Assembly: GCA_946807835.1 (NCBI GenBank)
Contig: OX327696.1
Span: 3,174,501-3,238,500 of the forward strand
Direction of reading: 5' to 3'
Length of the DNA stretch: 64,000 nt
Source: Ailanthus altissimus
Taxonomy: Eukaryota; Streptophyta; Magnoliopsida; Sapindales; Simaroubaceae
Shown here: positions 60,473 to 64,000 of the stretch, piece after piece
Layout: each line of letters starts with the position of its first letter
Position numbering within the stretch: the stretch's first letter is position 1
Notes under the pieces: model-generated
What the model was told of the DNA's origin: nothing
Database searches by the model: none
Seen by the model: the letters and a program-made list of their open reading frames with translations, nothing else
Translations under genes and position numbers: made by a program

Positions 60473-61103
60473 GTAACAACAATGACAACAATAATATTTC
60501 AAATAAAAACTCATAAAAAGATGCATACGCACATGCCCTTAAACAACATATAAGGTTTGTAAAGTTCGACCAATCGCATCACGAGTTTGATTTTCCTATC
60601 AAAATCATTGCAAATATTGTCGAAATATCGGCAGAAAACTAAATTCACGAACTTTAGTACCTTTCAAAAAAAAAATAGTAATAAAGAGCAAAAAATAATT
60701 AGTATAACAATTAATTAATAACGGTACAATGTAGAGAAAGTAGATGCACATAAAGCAAATTAAAAGCCAAATCAATAAATTTTAAAGCATCAACAAACCT
60801 TCAATGGCAGGACATATCTAATGGTCATGTATCTGTGAAATCTAGCAGATGAGTCCACGAATTTTAATGTGCCCTTGTGGACTATGAGAGGCTTTCCATT
60901 TTTATTAATGCATGGATTTTTAGTGAAATATGGAGCCCCAAACTCATGAAAGTCTGAGATTGTTATAGGGTTTCTCATAGATGAGCCAACGTGATAAATT
61001 TTATGAGAAGATTGTTGGTTTGCATTTGCTACCATAGCCATGATCATCGAATTCACCACCATGTCCGCTGGTATCTGCACAAATTTATCATGAATTTGTG
61101 ATT

Positions 61104-61153
<50 letters not shown>

Positions 61154-64000
61154 CGTTTCATACACACACACTAAAAAAGGGGCGTGCAGTGACCATTTAC
61201 CCCTTGTTATATTTAATTTTACAGACAAATCCTCCTAATGTTTCATATTACAAAAAAAAAAAAAAAAAAAGAAACAAGCAAAATCATACTCTAAAATTTA
61301 ATTAGAAACAGAGGAGTTTTGGAGTAATATAAAATATCAGTAGGGGGTACGTAGATAATAACAAACAATAAGACATTATAAACGCAATGTAAATTGAAAG
61401 AATGAGTTAATAATCTTACCAGATCAAGGATGGTATCAGGATTGGCAAGCAAGTATTTCAATTTCCCCTTACCATAACCAATAATTAGACCATCTATGGT
61501 CCTGCCCCGACAAAACAACCCATACGTTACATCACAACATGTGGAAATAAATTACATCTTTAAAATTGTTTTCCTAGATAGCTAATGAAAGTGAATTTCT
61601 TAAAAAGTTTGTTTAAGTAAACAATAATATATATAACTTACCTGAAACCTTCAGTCCAACCTGGAAATGGTTCTTTAAAGGTACTTGTTATAATCGTTGG
61701 GCGTATGATAACAATGGGCACATCAGTGTCTTTGGAGTAGCCTAAGAGCATCTCTCCCATTGCCTTTGTAAAGGAGTATGTGTTTGGCCATCCATACAAC
61801 CTTGCCCTAATAAGAGAGGAAAATTCTTTGGTTTAATTATTGAAGTTAAAAGGAATAAATATTCATTGAAAAAAAGTTTTAGCTGCATTCGATATTGAGA
61901 GGGAAAAAAAAAAGGGAAGAAAACTCTTCAAGTTTAAACCTTTGGTTGCCTAAATCTTTCATAATTGACGTTATTGTGGCTTCACTATTGGCATCTTCAG
62001 TTTGAAGCTCCCTCAGCTTTTCCTCAGCCAGCTTCTTTTCTGCGATAACATCAATTTTACATATCTTATTGAGAGTCTTATTATCCCAAAATGGAATTTC
62101 TTGTATGAGTCCCGACTGTTCTCCACAAACATATGCTGCAAAATAAAATTAAAAACAAATGATGCATATTAAGATAAGAAAATCAATTGCAAATACTTTC
62201 AAAGAGAATACACAAAAATAATTGATTGTGGACGTTTGTCTCGTCCATTTTGGGATAATAAGACAAAAATAATTAAGTGTGGGCGTTTGTATTATAGGGG
62301 GTTGAAGGTTGAATTAGAATCCTTTTTTTTAATCAATGCTTATCAACGTTTTGCAAGATCTTTAGATATTTGTATTGCATTAGTTATATATGTTGATTAA
62401 AATCTATTCTTTACTCATTCTACTTATCATCAACTACCACTGCATGTTAGAATTTGATAAAATGAAAGAGAATCATTCGCAAATACTTTATAAGATTTAA
62501 ATAAATAAAAATATTTAGTTGTGCGGCAAGGGTGAGAGGAGTTAGGATCCTCTCTTGATCATAGTTTGCCTAACTTGAAGAATCTTTTAACATGTATATT
62601 CTAATAGCTACGTGTTCCTTAAGATCTATTCTTTTTAATTTATTTTACTTTTTATCAACTACCAATATATGTTAGCATTTGATAAAATGAAAGAAAATCA
62701 ACCGCCAATACTTTATGAGTTAAATAAGTACAAATGTTCTGGTGCAAATATCCATACTGTTTGGGGGTTGGGCAGGAGGAATGAGTCCTCTCCTAAATCA
62801 GAGTTGATTTGCTACGATTGTTTAAAATCTATTCTTTAATTATTTTATTTTTTCTCAACTGCCAACTATATGTCAGTATTTGATAAAATTAAAGCTATTG
62901 TCAATAGATGATTCAATGGTTGTCCAACCTAAAGGATCAACAATAAGGACCAACATAATCGGAGTGTGAATGAACTCAATTGGTCATACTACATTATTTA
63001 AAAGAGATTTATAATATTGTATAGTTCAAATCTGCCTTTTAAACGCTACAACATCTACATTTGAAAAGTTGAGATATATATTGAAGTTACCAGTTGATAC
63101 ATGGAGAAGCATCTTCACATTAACACATTTCTGTGTAAAACTCAAAACATTCAAAGCTCCCATTGTATTCGTACCTAGTGCAACATCATATCTACAAAGA
63201 AAATTTTTATAAATAAAGGGATAAGGAAAAAAAAAAAGCAGTTGTTCACAAGTGCTAATGCAATAATTAGATAATTGCAGTGATAAATGAATTAATGATG
63301 ATTATATTGGACGACGAAGAAGAAGATAAGGAAAAGAAATTCAATTTTGAGTAGTTGTTAATATGAAATACCTTTCATCAAATCTTGTAGTTGCAGCAAA
63401 ATTTACTACGAAGTCTATTTCTTTCCACATTTGTTCCTTCAAATTAGAATCTCTGACTCCCAAGTCTTCATAAGAAACATCACCTGGCAATGAAACCACC
63501 TTTTCCAATATAAAGGTCTCCAGATTACCCTCACCCAATTCTTCTCTTAGAACCCTGAACAACTCCTTCTCTACAACCTATCAATACAGCATTAATTGTA
63601 CTTTAGAAATCAATATAACCAGTGATTTCCATTTATTCAACAATATAAACATTACCTTCTGTTATCTTTTATTGTTTAAAATGCCAAAAATAAAATCGGT
63701 TTTAAAAGTGATTTTAAGATGTTGATGTGAGGATTTTATACATTTTGGAATAGAAAGGATTAAATAAGTAATACAAAAAACAATACGGGGAGTAAGCTAA
63801 AAGTTATATCGATACCTCTTTAAGCGTGCGTTGCATCGCAGATTTTGCATCTTTTGCTCTAACAAGAAGATAAATCTTTTTCACATTTGGTTGAGTCCTT
63901 AGAATCTTCTCCACAAAAACTGCTCTAAGAAATATAATATTAGCAACAAAACGTCAATATGAAGAGGTTGAGAAAGAGAGAGAGAAATAGAGAAATACCC
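60236..64000 (-). CDS. FAR: Fatty acyl-CoA reductase (alcohol-forming), 5' end off the window
   Basis: Minus-strand exons: 63999-64000 (end of exon 1), 63816-63924, 63372-63577, 63091-63191, 61940-62135, 61642-61806, 61420-61501, 60799-61074, 60533-60660, 60236-60392 (stop TAG). All junctions are GT-AG and all phases agree, giving 472 residues plus the missing first exon, close to the usual ~490-500. Landmarks: [49 protein letters not shown], the catalytic YxxxK as YSFTK within [42 protein letters not shown], and the C-terminal FAR_C domain ([20 protein letters not shown]). The NADPH-binding GxxGxxG lies in the unseen first exon. The family reduces very-long-chain acyl-CoA to primary alcohol for cuticular wax, suberin or pollen wall. 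Which of these applies here is not decidable. Confidence 0.93.
60429..60471. repeat. (ATA)n(TTA)n palindromic microsatellite in the last FAR intron
   Basis: Run of ATAATA followed by its complement ATTATT, self-complementary, inside the 140-bp intron 60393-60532. Confidence 0.9.
61108..61152. repeat. (TA)n microsatellite in a FAR intron
   Basis: About 22 TA repeats in the intron between the exons 60799-61074 and 61420-61501. Confidence 0.92.
62150..62940. repeat. Imperfect tandem repeats in a FAR intron
   Basis: Three diverged copies (starting near 62180, 62470 and 62697) share AATMAATTCGCAAATACTTT-like openings, a GTTGGGCAGGAGGA/GGGTGAGAGGAGTTAGGATCCTCT middle and a TTTTATCAACTACCAATATA-like end. 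They account for most of the 955-bp intron 62136-63090. Confidence 0.7.

Overview
The window is nuclear DNA from a flowering plant, almost certainly a eudicot; the species cannot be fixed from the sequence. Evidence: strongly AT-rich intergenic DNA, GT-AG spliced genes of plant families (a BAHD acyltransferase pair and a fatty acyl-CoA reductase), Ty1/copia elements with the plant-type initiator-Met-tRNA primer site (TGGTATCAGAGC), LINEs, a TRIM, MULE-like foldback DNA and solo LTRs. Nothing prokaryotic is present.

Genes. Three genes look functional: two near-identical two-exon BAHD acyltransferases on the + strand (19681-21463, 420 aa; 39722-42534, 416 aa), and a fatty acyl-CoA reductase on the - strand (60236-64000), whose ten visible exon pieces join in frame and whose first exon runs off the right edge. 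Two FAR pseudogene remnants (10687-11187 and 38300-38578) lie upstream of the two BAHD genes. They show that a block of FAR remnant, SINE-like segment, BAHD gene and 3' flank was duplicated. The block has since been pulled apart by transposons.

Layout. 1-540 AT-rich satellite-like array; 2061-6934 gag-protease-only copia-like element with a solo LTR nested in its 5' LTR; 6935-9795 LTR fragment, 216-bp tandem repeat and second AT array; 9796-10690 copia 3' end; 10687-19680 remains of FAR copy 1 invaded by a decayed copia (11488-15713), a 2-kb LTR-like repeat and a small MITE; 19681-21463 BAHD-1; 22533-28100 solo LTRs, some nested; 29186-32245 second gag-protease-only element with perfect TSD; 33315-34440 tandem duplication; 34697-37740 LTR fragment and broken LINE; 38170-42534 duplicated block with TRIM and BAHD-2, whose intron holds a solo LTR; 43575-45800 AT array split by a foldback DNA transposon; 46279-59620 a pile of gypsy-like LTRs and copia fragments on both strands; 60236-64000 FAR.

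How it fits together. The BAHD enzymes transfer acyl groups from acyl-CoA to an alcohol or amine, and the FAR makes long-chain primary alcohols. A shared wax/ester pathway is only a hypothesis, since the BAHD sequences look more like the vinorine-synthase-type clade than like known fatty-alcohol acyltransferases. Most of the rest of the window is transposon turnover, and target-site duplications and an empty-site comparison date several events relative to one another. I found no clear new enzymatic system. The least explained signals are a repeated GC-rich palindrome shared by several LTR types, an inverted pair of FAR exon fragments, and the oriented AT-rich arrays.
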